Notes under the pieces: generated by a model | What the model saw: only the letters and a program-made list of their open reading frames with translations | Database searches by the model: none | Told to the model about the DNA's origin: nothing | Source of the DNA: Pseudomonadota bacterium | GTDB taxonomy: Bacteria > Pseudomonadota > Gammaproteobacteria > Burkholderiales > Nitrosomonadaceae | Length of the DNA stretch: 5,283 nt | NCBI GenBank assembly: GCA_018240935.1 | Contig: JAFEEV010000082.1 | Coordinates: forward strand, 1 to 5,283 | Direction: 5' to 3' | Program-made: the position numbers and the translations under genes | Part shown: one piece after another, positions 1-5,283 of the stretch | How the letters are laid out: each line of letters starts with the position of its first letter | Position numbering within the stretch: the stretch's first letter is position 1

Positions 1-1
1 C

Positions 2-691
2 AGTCCGCAGGCGTTAACCGGTGGCTTGTTAAATTTACGCGAACAATGCGATGCCTTGCTGGCGGTTGTGGTGCTGCATCAGCTGGCCTGTTTTGCCGAA
101 CAACGTTACCGGGCTGGCAGCGGTGCGGTCACACCGCAGAGTTCGCAACCCGAATGCGAGCAGTACCGCAGCGCGAAACGGTTGGCGATTCAGCGCGGTT
201 TCGACGGCGGCAGCCTGCCGCAACCGCAAGGCATCGTGTTTGCACGCCACGATTTTGTCAATGAGTATTGGCGTCCCGCCGAAACCGAACATCGCCTCGA
301 TTTCCAATATTACGAGCATGATATCGGCAGGCTGGAACAAGTCATCGCCGAGTCTTACCGTTTCACGAAAGCATTCGAACAAAAAACCGGCTTCGCGCCA
401 ACGGGGTGGGCAACGTATTTCGTGCAGCGCCCGGAACGGAAGCTGAAACCTTACGGCATTTATTCCGGCGGAGCGGGAATTTCGTGCTCGTTCGACCCGA
501 TTTATTGCAACCCGAACGAGCCGCTGTGGCAGCAATTCGCGCGCGAATACAACCGGCTGGCCATCGATACGCTGGGCGGAAATCCTTCGCCGATCCAAAC
601 GCAATGGCTGCAACCGGGAGATGTGCGCATTCCCCGCAAACTCGCGCGTCAGCGCTTTACCACACCTTATTATCAGCAGTTTCTGGTGTGA
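2..691 (+). CDS. C-terminal part of a probable FAD-linked oxidoreductase (cholesterol-oxidase/lactone-oxidase-like), 5' end outside window
   Basis: The frame is open from the left edge to the TGA at 689-691, giving about 229 visible residues, so the gene begins upstream. The TTG at 26 is only an internal codon: the frame continues before it and no ribosome site is placed for it. The visible part has no P-loop, no transmembrane segment and no Rossmann motif. It is rich in aromatic residues and ends with a pattern (W..F...YN..A...GG.PS..QTQWL, then RFTTPYYQQFL) that I associate with the substrate-binding/cap half of VAO/PCMH-fold flavoproteins such as class II cholesterol oxidases and sugar-lactone oxidases. 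Such enzymes bind FAD through an N-terminal domain, which would lie outside the window. The family call rests on the general look of the C-terminus; the substrate is unknown. It is co-oriented with the sigma-factor gene 103 bases downstream but is probably a separate transcription unit. Confidence 0.5.
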   Translation, partial: SPQALTGGLLNLREQCDALLAVVVLHQLACFAEQRYRAGSGAVTPQSSQPECEQYRSAKRLAIQRGFDGGSLPQPQGIVFARHDFVNEYWRPAETEHRLDFQYYEHDIGRLEQVIAESYRFTKAFEQKTGFAPTGWATYFVQRPERKLKPYGIYSGGAGISCSFDPIYCNPNEPLWQQFAREYNRLAIDTLGGNPSPIQTQWLQPGDVRIPRKLARQRFTTPYYQQFLV

Positions 692-713
692 TGATTTTTT
701 ATCGTTGGCGACA

Positions 714-739
714 GGAACTGTGTGCCTGAGCGCATCTGA
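714..739 (+). promoter_or_regulatory. Candidate ECF-sigma-type promoter ahead of the sigma/cupin operon
   Basis: GGAACTG at 714-720 resembles the GGAACTT -35 element of RpoE-type ECF sigma factors, and TCTGA at 735-739 resembles their -10 element. The 14 bases between them are about two fewer than in the best-known sigma-E promoters, so the match is imperfect. It lies in the only sizeable gap before the sigma gene, where an autoregulated promoter would be expected. An AT-rich TATATT at 743-748 could instead be a housekeeping -10, but it lacks a good -35. Confidence 0.3.
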
Positions 740-778
740 TGATATATTTCAGTACAGAAAAAAGACCAACGTACTGCG

Positions 779-783
779 AAGGA
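779..783 (+). promoter_or_regulatory. Ribosome binding site (AAGGA) supporting the GTG start of the sigma gene
   Basis: AAGGA lies 11 bases before the GTG at 795. The spacing is a little long, but it is the only clear Shine-Dalgarno-like stretch nearby. The alternative in-frame ATG at 816 has nothing comparable before it. Confidence 0.45.
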
Positions 784-794
784 CTTAACCGGGC

Positions 795-1403
795 GTGACG
801 ACGAGCAGCACAAACATGGGCGAAAGCAGCGCCGCAGATGCGCGGTTGCAGGCTTGGGTCACTGCAATTGCGGCGCACGACGAACAGGCGCTGGCGAATC
901 TGTACGAAGCCACGCTGTCGCGCGTTTATGGCATCGCGCTGCGCATTACGCGCAATGCGCAGGCAGCGGAGGAAGTGAGCGAAGATGTGTATTGGCAGGT
1001 GTGGCGCGAAGCGCCGCGCTTCGATGCGCAACGCGGCAACGTCATCGCCTGGCTGCTGACGATCGCGCGCAGCCGGGCGTTGGATTACTTGCGCAAGGAA
1101 GATGACGCTGAACTTTGCGAGGAGCCGGAGCTTCTATTAGCCCATGAACCTTCACATGAAGGCGATCCGCAAGACTTGCTGGCGGCAACGCAAAATAACG
1201 CCAAATTGAATCAGGCGCTGCAACAGCTCGAACCGGTGCAGCGCCAATTAGTCGCCCTGGCTTTCTTCCGCGGCTTGACGCACGAAGAGATCGCCGTTTT
1301 CAGCGATATGGCGCTGGGCACGGTCAAATCGCATATCCGCCGCGCGCTCAAGCAGTTGCACGATGTGCTCGAGCACGATTTACTCAAAGGCTTTGAACGA
1401 TGA
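795..1403 (+). CDS. ECF-family RNA polymerase sigma factor (RpoE/SigK-like)
   Basis: A 202-residue protein with the two-domain layout of an extracytoplasmic-function (group 4) sigma factor. Region 2 (about residues 31-100) contains the core-binding and -10-recognition helices, with AEEVSEDVYWQVWR (58-71) followed by AWLLTIARSRALDYLRK. A short acidic linker (about 101-130) takes the place of region 3. Region 4 (about 136-190) carries the -35-recognising helix-turn-helix, with LTHEEIAVFSDMALGTVKSH at 161-180. The product would direct RNA polymerase to a small stress regulon, held inactive by a partner until a signal arrives. The start is GTG 795, chosen for the AAGGA upstream; ATG 816 (residue 8) is possible and would remove only a non-conserved tail. 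The stop overlaps the start of the cupin gene, which implies translational coupling with that likely anti-sigma factor. Cupin partners are typical of ChrR-controlled ECF sigmas, but I cannot fix the ECF subgroup by eye. Confidence 0.93.
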   Translation: MTTSSTNMGESSAADARLQAWVTAIAAHDEQALANLYEATLSRVYGIALRITRNAQAAEEVSEDVYWQVWREAPRFDAQRGNVIAWLLTIARSRALDYLRKEDDAELCEEPELLLAHEPSHEGDPQDLLAATQNNAKLNQALQQLEPVQRQLVALAFFRGLTHEEIAVFSDMALGTVKSHIRRALKQLHDVLEHDLLKGFER

Positions 1404-2233
1404 AGAAACGCTACTCATTAGACCCGGACAATCCACAGCACGCCGAGAAAGCCGAAGCGGCTCTGCTGGCAGGATTGGAACCGGCGCAACCGAGCGATCA
1501 ACAGCGTGCAAAGATCCGTGCGCGGCTTTTTCAGCGCATCCATGCCAGCGCCGCTGCGGAATCCGCACGCATCACGGTGCGCAGCGATCAAGGCCGGTGG
1601 CGCAAGATTCTTCCCGGCGTGCGCGCCAAGCTCCTCGATCAAAATAACCGCGTTTTCCTGCTCGACATCGAACCCGGCGCCAGTCTGCCGATGCACCGCC
1701 ACCACGAAGACGAAGAATGCATCGTGCTGCGCGGCTCCGCCAGCCTCGGCGCTCTTAAAGTCAGCAGCGGCGATTATCACATGGCGCGCGCCGGCAGCCG
1801 GCACGGCAAAATCTCATCGGAAAGCGGCGCGCTGCTGTACCTGCGCGGCATACCGGTGGGCCACACTGCGCAAGCCGCACGCGATTTGCTCACTGCGTTC
1901 CTGCCCGGTGAAGGCCGCGAGTTGATCACCATCCGCGCCAACGAAGGCGAGTGGTCGGATCTGGCACCCGGTGTCTCCAGCAAACCACTGTACGACGACG
2001 GCCAGACCCGTTCGTCGTTGCTGCGCATCGCCGCCGAAGCCAGTTGGTCATCGCAGCAAGCGCTGCTTGCGCACGATGAAGAATGTTTGTTGCTCGAAGG
2101 TGACGCGTTCTTCGGCGACACGCTGCTGCGCAGCGGCGACTGGCAACTCGCACCGGCGGGTTCGGAGTCCCGCCCGATCGCTTCCGATCACGGCGCGCTG
2201 GTATTTCTGCGCGGCGCGCGCAATGCGGCATAA
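1400..2233 (+). CDS. Double-cupin ChrR-like protein, probable anti-sigma factor
   Basis: A 277-residue protein whose ATG shares the ATGA overlap (1400-1403) with the sigma-gene stop; AAAGG at 1386-1390 is a good ribosome site. Residues 1-55 are charged and helical-looking and would be the sigma-binding segment. Two cupin domains follow, at about 64-150 and 184-272, related by internal duplication (both have W..l.PGV..K.L, then EC(I/L)(V/L)L.G, then GAL(L/V)(Y/F)LRG). Cupin 1 has the full G(X)5HXH(X)3E(X)6G motif (G93, H99, H101, E105, G112) and a fourth ligand, H135, so it should bind a metal such as zinc. In cupin 2 the histidine positions are A221, L223 and S257, and only E227 remains. Classical ChrR has an N-terminal zinc anti-sigma motif (H...CxxC). 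Here the only cysteines are C107 and C229, both inside the cupins, so that motif is absent. It is probably a cytoplasmic regulator of the sigma factor; an enzymatic cupin is the alternative. Confidence 0.82.
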   Translation: MKKRYSLDPDNPQHAEKAEAALLAGLEPAQPSDQQRAKIRARLFQRIHASAAAESARITVRSDQGRWRKILPGVRAKLLDQNNRVFLLDIEPGASLPMHRHHEDEECIVLRGSASLGALKVSSGDYHMARAGSRHGKISSESGALLYLRGIPVGHTAQAARDLLTAFLPGEGRELITIRANEGEWSDLAPGVSSKPLYDDGQTRSSLLRIAAEASWSSQQALLAHDEECLLLEGDAFFGDTLLRSGDWQLAPAGSESRPIASDHGALVFLRGARNAA

Positions 2234-2252
2234 CCATTTGAGAGATTCGCAC

Positions 2253-3146
2253 ATGCACATCGGCATCGATCTCGGCGGCACCAAAATTGAAGGCGTGGTT
2301 CTGGATGCCGGTGGCCGGGAGTTAGTCAGAAAGCGGGTGGATACGCCGCAAGCGGCGGGCTATTGGGCGATTTTGCACAGCATCGTGCAGCTCACCCGGC
2401 AATTGGAAGCGGAAACGGGCCAGCAATGCCCGGTCGGCATCGGTACGCCGGGTGCGATCTCGGCGGTCAGCGGCAGGATGAAGAATTCCAATACCGTCTG
2501 TCTGAACGGACAACCGCTGTTCGAAGATTTGCAGGGATTGCTGAACCGGCCGCTGCGCATCGCCAACGACGCCAATTGCTTTGCCCTGAGCGAAGCGCTG
2601 GATGGCGCGGGAAAAGGTTACGGCGTGGTATTCGGCGTCATCATGGGCACCGGCGTGGGCGGCGGCATCGTGTTCAACGGACAATTGCACTCAGGCCGCC
2701 AGCACATCGGCGGCGAATGGGGTCACAACATCCTGGAACGGAACGGCCCGGATTGCTACTGCGGCCAAAAAGGCTGCGTCGAAACGCTGATCTCCGGTCC
2801 CGGCTTGGCCGCCGATTATCACCGCCACGGCGGCAATCACGCTCGCAAAGCCAACGACATCGTGGCGCTGGCGGCGCAAGGCGATGCCTTGGCGGAAGCC
2901 GCCATGCAACGCTTCTTCGACCGCTTTGGCCGCGCCTTGGCGATGGTCATCAACATCCTCGACCCCGACGCCATCGTGCTGGGCGGCGGGCTTTCCAATA
3001 TCGAGCGGCTTTACAGCGAAGGCCGCGAACGAGTCGCGCATTACGTGTTCAACGACCAATTCATCACACCGATTTTGAAAAACGTCCACGGCGACAGTTC
3101 CGGCGTAAGAGGGGCGGCGCAGTTGTGGCGGTGCGATGAGATTTGA
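2253..3146 (+). CDS. mak: Fructokinase, ROK family (Mak-like)
   Basis: A 297-residue cytoplasmic sugar kinase that phosphorylates fructose, and possibly mannose or related hexoses, with ATP at the 6-position. The ATP-binding DLGGTKIE motif is at residues 6-13. The catalytic aspartate is D106 in IANDANC. A glycine-rich phosphate segment, IMGTGVGGG, spans 130-138. The ROK zinc site is intact: GEWGHN supplies H158, and CYCGQKGC supplies C168, C170 and C175. NILDPDAIVLGGGLSN (234-249) and the HGDSSGVRGAA tail (279-289) agree with my recollection of E. coli Mak, as does the length (about 300). The frame is open well upstream, but ATG 2253 places the conserved MHIGIDLGGTK at the N-terminus and has TGAGAGA (2239-2245) seven bases before it. 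Only 19 bases separate it from the cupin gene, so it is probably the third gene of the sigma operon. Confidence 0.93.
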   Translation: MHIGIDLGGTKIEGVVLDAGGRELVRKRVDTPQAAGYWAILHSIVQLTRQLEAETGQQCPVGIGTPGAISAVSGRMKNSNTVCLNGQPLFEDLQGLLNRPLRIANDANCFALSEALDGAGKGYGVVFGVIMGTGVGGGIVFNGQLHSGRQHIGGEWGHNILERNGPDCYCGQKGCVETLISGPGLAADYHRHGGNHARKANDIVALAAQGDALAEAAMQRFFDRFGRALAMVINILDPDAIVLGGGLSNIERLYSEGRERVAHYVFNDQFITPILKNVHGDSSGVRGAAQLWRCDEI

Positions 3147-3229
3147 ATGAATTAATTGTAGGGTAAATATAAATAAGCGAAGCGCCGTCATTTCAGCAAA
3201 TTAAGATAATTCACTACCCATCACTCGAA

Positions 3230-3258
3230 TTGACACCAGACCCTTCCCCGACTATTCT
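3230..3258 (+). promoter_or_regulatory. Sigma-70-type promoter for the ATPase gene
   Basis: TTGACA at 3230-3235 is a perfect -35 hexamer. After an optimal 17-base spacer, TATTCT at 3253-3258 matches the -10 consensus at four of six positions. Transcription would start near 3265, leaving a leader of about 20 bases before the ATG at 3286. The ribosome site there is weak (GGA at 3272-3274). This suggests the ATPase gene is transcribed separately from the kinase operon. The rest of the gap (3147-3229) is AT-rich, with no convincing terminator hairpin or small gene. Confidence 0.65.
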
Positions 3259-3285
3259 GAAGTCTAACTTTGGATTAGCCGGAAT

Positions 3286-4515
3286 ATGGATAAAAATATC
3301 ACACGCACCCTCGGGAAATCGATTCTGCAAGCGAGCGCTCGTTTTAAAGTCATTTTACTGACCGGGCCGCGCCAGGTTGGCAAAACCACGCTATTACAAG
3401 ATATCCGCGAACCATCGCGCACGTATATCACGCTGGATGACCTCTCCTTGCGCATGGCTGCTCAGCAAGATCCGGCAAGCATCATCGACAGACTGAATCT
3501 TCCAGTGCTGATTGATGAAGTGCAGTACGCGCCGAACCTATTCCCTTACATCAAAATGACGGTTGATAAAACCAAACAAAATGGACTGTTTTGGCTCACC
3601 GGATCGCAACAATTCGACATGATGAAGAATGTCTCGGAATCGCTGGCGGGACGCGTCGCGCTGCTGCAACTGCAAGGTATTTCATTAGCGGAAGAACAAG
3701 GCCGTAGCGACGATCCGCCATTTCTGCCCGATCTGGTATTACTCAAATCCCGTCAGAAAACCGCAAAACCGCTAACCGTGCCGGAAGCCTATCACAAAAT
3801 ATGGCGCGGCTCGTACCCGGACATGGTGGCGCAACGCAACGATCAACACTGGGAACAATTCTACAGTTCCTATGTTTCCACCTACATCCAGCGCGATGTA
3901 CGGGAGTATCTGAATATCAACGACACAGCCGCTTTTCACAAATTCATGCAAATTGCCGCCGCGCGCACAGGCCAGCTCATCAACTACGCGGATATGGCAA
4001 GGGATACCGGCGTCAGCGAAGTGACGGTTAAAACGTGGCTGAATGTCCTACACGCCTCCGGCATTATCTACCAGCTCCAGCCCTATTTTAACAACCGCAC
4101 CAAGCGGCTGGTCAAAACACCCAAGCTGTATTTCATGGATACCGGTCTTTGCGCCTATTTGACTGGCTGGTTGAATGCCGATGTTCTGGAACGCGGCGCA
4201 ATGTCAGGCGCGATATTGGAAACTTGGGTCATCGCGGAAATCATCAAATCCTATCTGCATCATGGCCGCATCCCGCGGATTTATTTTTACCGCGATAAAG
4301 AAAAGCGGGAAATCGATCTGCTCATTGAAGAAAACGGAACGCTTTACCCCATCGAGATCAAAAAATCGGCTGCTCTTCACAATATGAAATTTAGAGGATT
4401 CAGCATGCTCGAAAACCTCGACACTCCGATCGGGCATGGCGGAGTGATCTGCTTTGCAAATACTCTGATACCTATATCGGATAATGTGGATGCTATACCG
4501 GTAGGGTATTTGTGA
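3286..4515 (+). CDS. AAA-type ATPase with DUF4143 C-terminal domain
   Basis: A 409-residue protein of the common ATP-binding AAA_14/DUF4143 family. Residues 20-130 are the ATPase core: Walker A GPRQVGKTT (27-35), Walker B VLIDEVQ (74-80, D77 and E78), a sensor-like LTGSQQF (104-110), and an arginine in SLAGRVALLQL (R123). Residues 214-262 look like a winged helix (LINYADMARDTGVSEVTVKT, then a recognition helix and HASGIIYQL). The C-terminal part (about 275-409) is DUF4143, with a nuclease-like arrangement: E312, D344 in REIDLLIE, and E357 and K359 in PIEIKKS. This resembles a PD-(D/E)XK fold, although catalysis is not established for the family. The exact role is unknown; members are scattered among bacteria and archaea and often look mobile or accessory. 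No signal peptide or membrane segment is seen. It has its own promoter and converges on the FRG gene. Confidence 0.9.
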   Translation: MDKNITRTLGKSILQASARFKVILLTGPRQVGKTTLLQDIREPSRTYITLDDLSLRMAAQQDPASIIDRLNLPVLIDEVQYAPNLFPYIKMTVDKTKQNGLFWLTGSQQFDMMKNVSESLAGRVALLQLQGISLAEEQGRSDDPPFLPDLVLLKSRQKTAKPLTVPEAYHKIWRGSYPDMVAQRNDQHWEQFYSSYVSTYIQRDVREYLNINDTAAFHKFMQIAAARTGQLINYADMARDTGVSEVTVKTWLNVLHASGIIYQLQPYFNNRTKRLVKTPKLYFMDTGLCAYLTGWLNADVLERGAMSGAILETWVIAEIIKSYLHHGRIPRIYFYRDKEKREIDLLIEENGTLYPIEIKKSAALHNMKFRGFSMLENLDTPIGHGGVICFANTLIPISDNVDAIPVGYL

Positions 4516-4617
4516 TCACGCTAACAAACCGCTACACCGCCATAAACAATTCAAATTAATGCTGGAGTTGTAAATTGTATAAAACAAGTTACAGAGTCAG
4601 GAATCCAATACCGGAAA

Positions 4618-5283
4618 TTAAGCGTTAGCGTTAGCTTTTGCTTCAAATGAACTCTTGACATATGAGGCTACTGAATCAATTTCAGGGTAAATCTTTCCAC
4701 CACTAATTCCCAACGCTTCTAGTTGCTCTCGCATTTTCTTTTTTTCTCCGGCTTTTACAACCAATCTAAGATCCTTTGGCTTATAAATGCACGAAACCGG
4801 AATTCGCGAAGATTCTGACTTTCTGTCATTGATGCCAAACAAGAAAAATGCACCATCCTGGCTAATGATTCTCGGGTTATTTAGTAAAGGTTTGACACAG
4901 ATTACTGATCGGAGATGTTCTGACTTGATCTTTGGTTCAAATGACGACCTTTCCTGGCGTATGTCATGAATCAACAATTTGATCGACCTTTGCTCTGAAA
5001 ATTGTTCTGGAGTTTCACCTGGCTTTACAACGAATTTGAACTCAAAAGGCTGCTTACTGACATTAGAAATTACGCTCACCGTGTCGCTATCAAAGTATTT
5101 GATTTCTTTCTTTGGTAGCCGAAAGATAATTACCTCGCCGTCTGCAGATTTTTCTTTGCCCGTTTCGTCGTCTTTATATTTTTCATCCTTGCATGCAAAA
5201 AGAAGAGCTATTAAAGGATTGCCAGTAATATCCAGCAAACGAGTGGGTAGAGCGTAATGCTGCATTTTCACGAGCTTTTGAAA
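4618..5283 (-). CDS. FRG-domain protein, C-terminal part (5' end outside window)
   Basis: Reading on the minus strand, the frame is open from the right edge to the TAA at 4620-4618, giving 221 visible residues. The GTG at 5271 is not a convincing start: the frame continues upstream as FQKL and runs straight into a conserved block. That block, MQHYALPTRLLDITGNP followed by LIALLFAC, is the hallmark of FRG-domain proteins, which usually read QHYGxPTRLLDWTxNP; here the glycine is alanine and the tryptophan is isoleucine. The F-R-G motif that names the domain should lie further upstream, outside the window. Further family-like pieces are DGEVIIFRL, RIISQDGAFFLFG and a C-terminal QLEALGISGGKIYPEIDSVASYV. 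The tail ends in a short ANANA repeat. The biochemical function is unknown; FRG proteins often occur in accessory or phage-related DNA. The gene is visibly more AT-rich than the genes at 2-3146, which suggests horizontal acquisition. Confidence 0.85.
   Translation of the reverse strand, partial: FQKLVKMQHYALPTRLLDITGNPLIALLFACKDEKYKDDETGKEKSADGEVIIFRLPKKEIKYFDSDTVSVISNVSKQPFEFKFVVKPGETPEQFSEQRSIKLLIHDIRQERSSFEPKIKSEHLRSVICVKPLLNNPRIISQDGAFFLFGINDRKSESSRIPVSCIYKPKDLRLVVKAGEKKKMREQLEALGISGGKIYPEIDSVASYVKSSFEAKANANA

Noticed and set aside
35..613. A 192-residue open frame on the minus strand opposite the flavoprotein-like gene
   Set aside because: It is antisense to a frame open to the window edge with a plausible enzyme C-terminus. 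It is rich in arginine and shows no family motif, as expected of a shadow in GC-rich DNA.
699..1031. A 110-residue minus-strand frame over the sigma-gene start and the preceding gap
   Set aside because: It overlaps the conserved sigma region 2 in antisense and has no domain signature.
1971..2252. A long upstream extension of the mak frame inside the cupin gene
   Set aside because: The translated extension is low-complexity (rich in R, C, S and T) and overlaps the second cupin out of frame. The conserved ROK N-terminus begins exactly at the ATG at 2253, behind a ribosome site.
2691..3191. A 166-residue minus-strand frame opposite mak
   Set aside because: It is antisense to a well-conserved kinase, has no recognisable motif, and is best explained by the codon bias of mak.
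4512..4519. Palindrome GTGATCAC overlapping the ATPase stop codon
   Set aside because: A perfect eight-base palindrome is expected by chance in a window this long, and it is not positioned as an operator for any start in the window.
4546..4578. ACAATT / AATTGT inverted repeat between the convergent genes as a two-way terminator
   Set aside because: The arms are only six AT-rich base pairs around a 21-base loop with no flanking T-tract, too weak to call a terminator.
3286..5283. The ATPase and the FRG gene as a two-gene defence or toxin-antitoxin system
   Set aside because: They are convergent rather than co-transcribed, differ in composition, and only part of the FRG gene is visible. Nothing in the sequence ties their functions together.

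Overview
The window looks like chromosomal DNA of a Proteobacterium. Its left two thirds are moderately GC-rich and densely coding. The sugar kinase reads very much like E. coli Mak, and the sigma-factor/cupin pair is typical of Proteobacteria. A betaproteobacterial source is my guess, but nothing here fixes the genus.

Left part (2-3146, all on +). The window opens inside the 3' end of a gene whose product resembles the C-terminal part of a flavin-dependent oxidase; its start lies outside. After a gap of about 100 bases comes a tight three-gene group. It holds an ECF sigma factor (795-1403), a two-cupin ChrR-like protein that is probably its anti-sigma factor (1400-2233, joined by an ATGA stop/start overlap), and a ROK-family fructokinase (mak, 2253-3146, starting 19 bases later). 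The gap before the sigma gene contains a weak match to an ECF-type promoter, which would allow autoregulation. The cupin protein is the oddest gene here. It lacks the cysteine zinc motif of the classical anti-sigma domain, and its second cupin has lost almost all its metal ligands while the first keeps a textbook set.

Right part (3147-5283). A 139-base AT-richer gap carries a good sigma-70-type promoter (TTGACA, 17 bases, TATTCT) just before a 409-residue AAA-type ATPase with a DUF4143 C-terminal domain (3286-4515). Facing it, on the minus strand, is the C-terminal part of an FRG-domain protein (4618-5283) that continues past the right edge. This last gene is clearly more AT-rich than the others. 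The ATPase and the FRG gene look like accessory cargo beside the conserved sigma/cupin/kinase block. No RNA gene, CRISPR array, insertion sequence or integrase is visible.

Working model: the sigma/cupin pair would sense a metal- or oxidant-linked signal and control its own operon, including the kinase. The ATPase has its own promoter and is probably independent. No clearly new multi-gene system is demonstrated. The zinc-motif-free, half-degenerate double-cupin regulator and its operon link to a fructokinase deserve the most attention.
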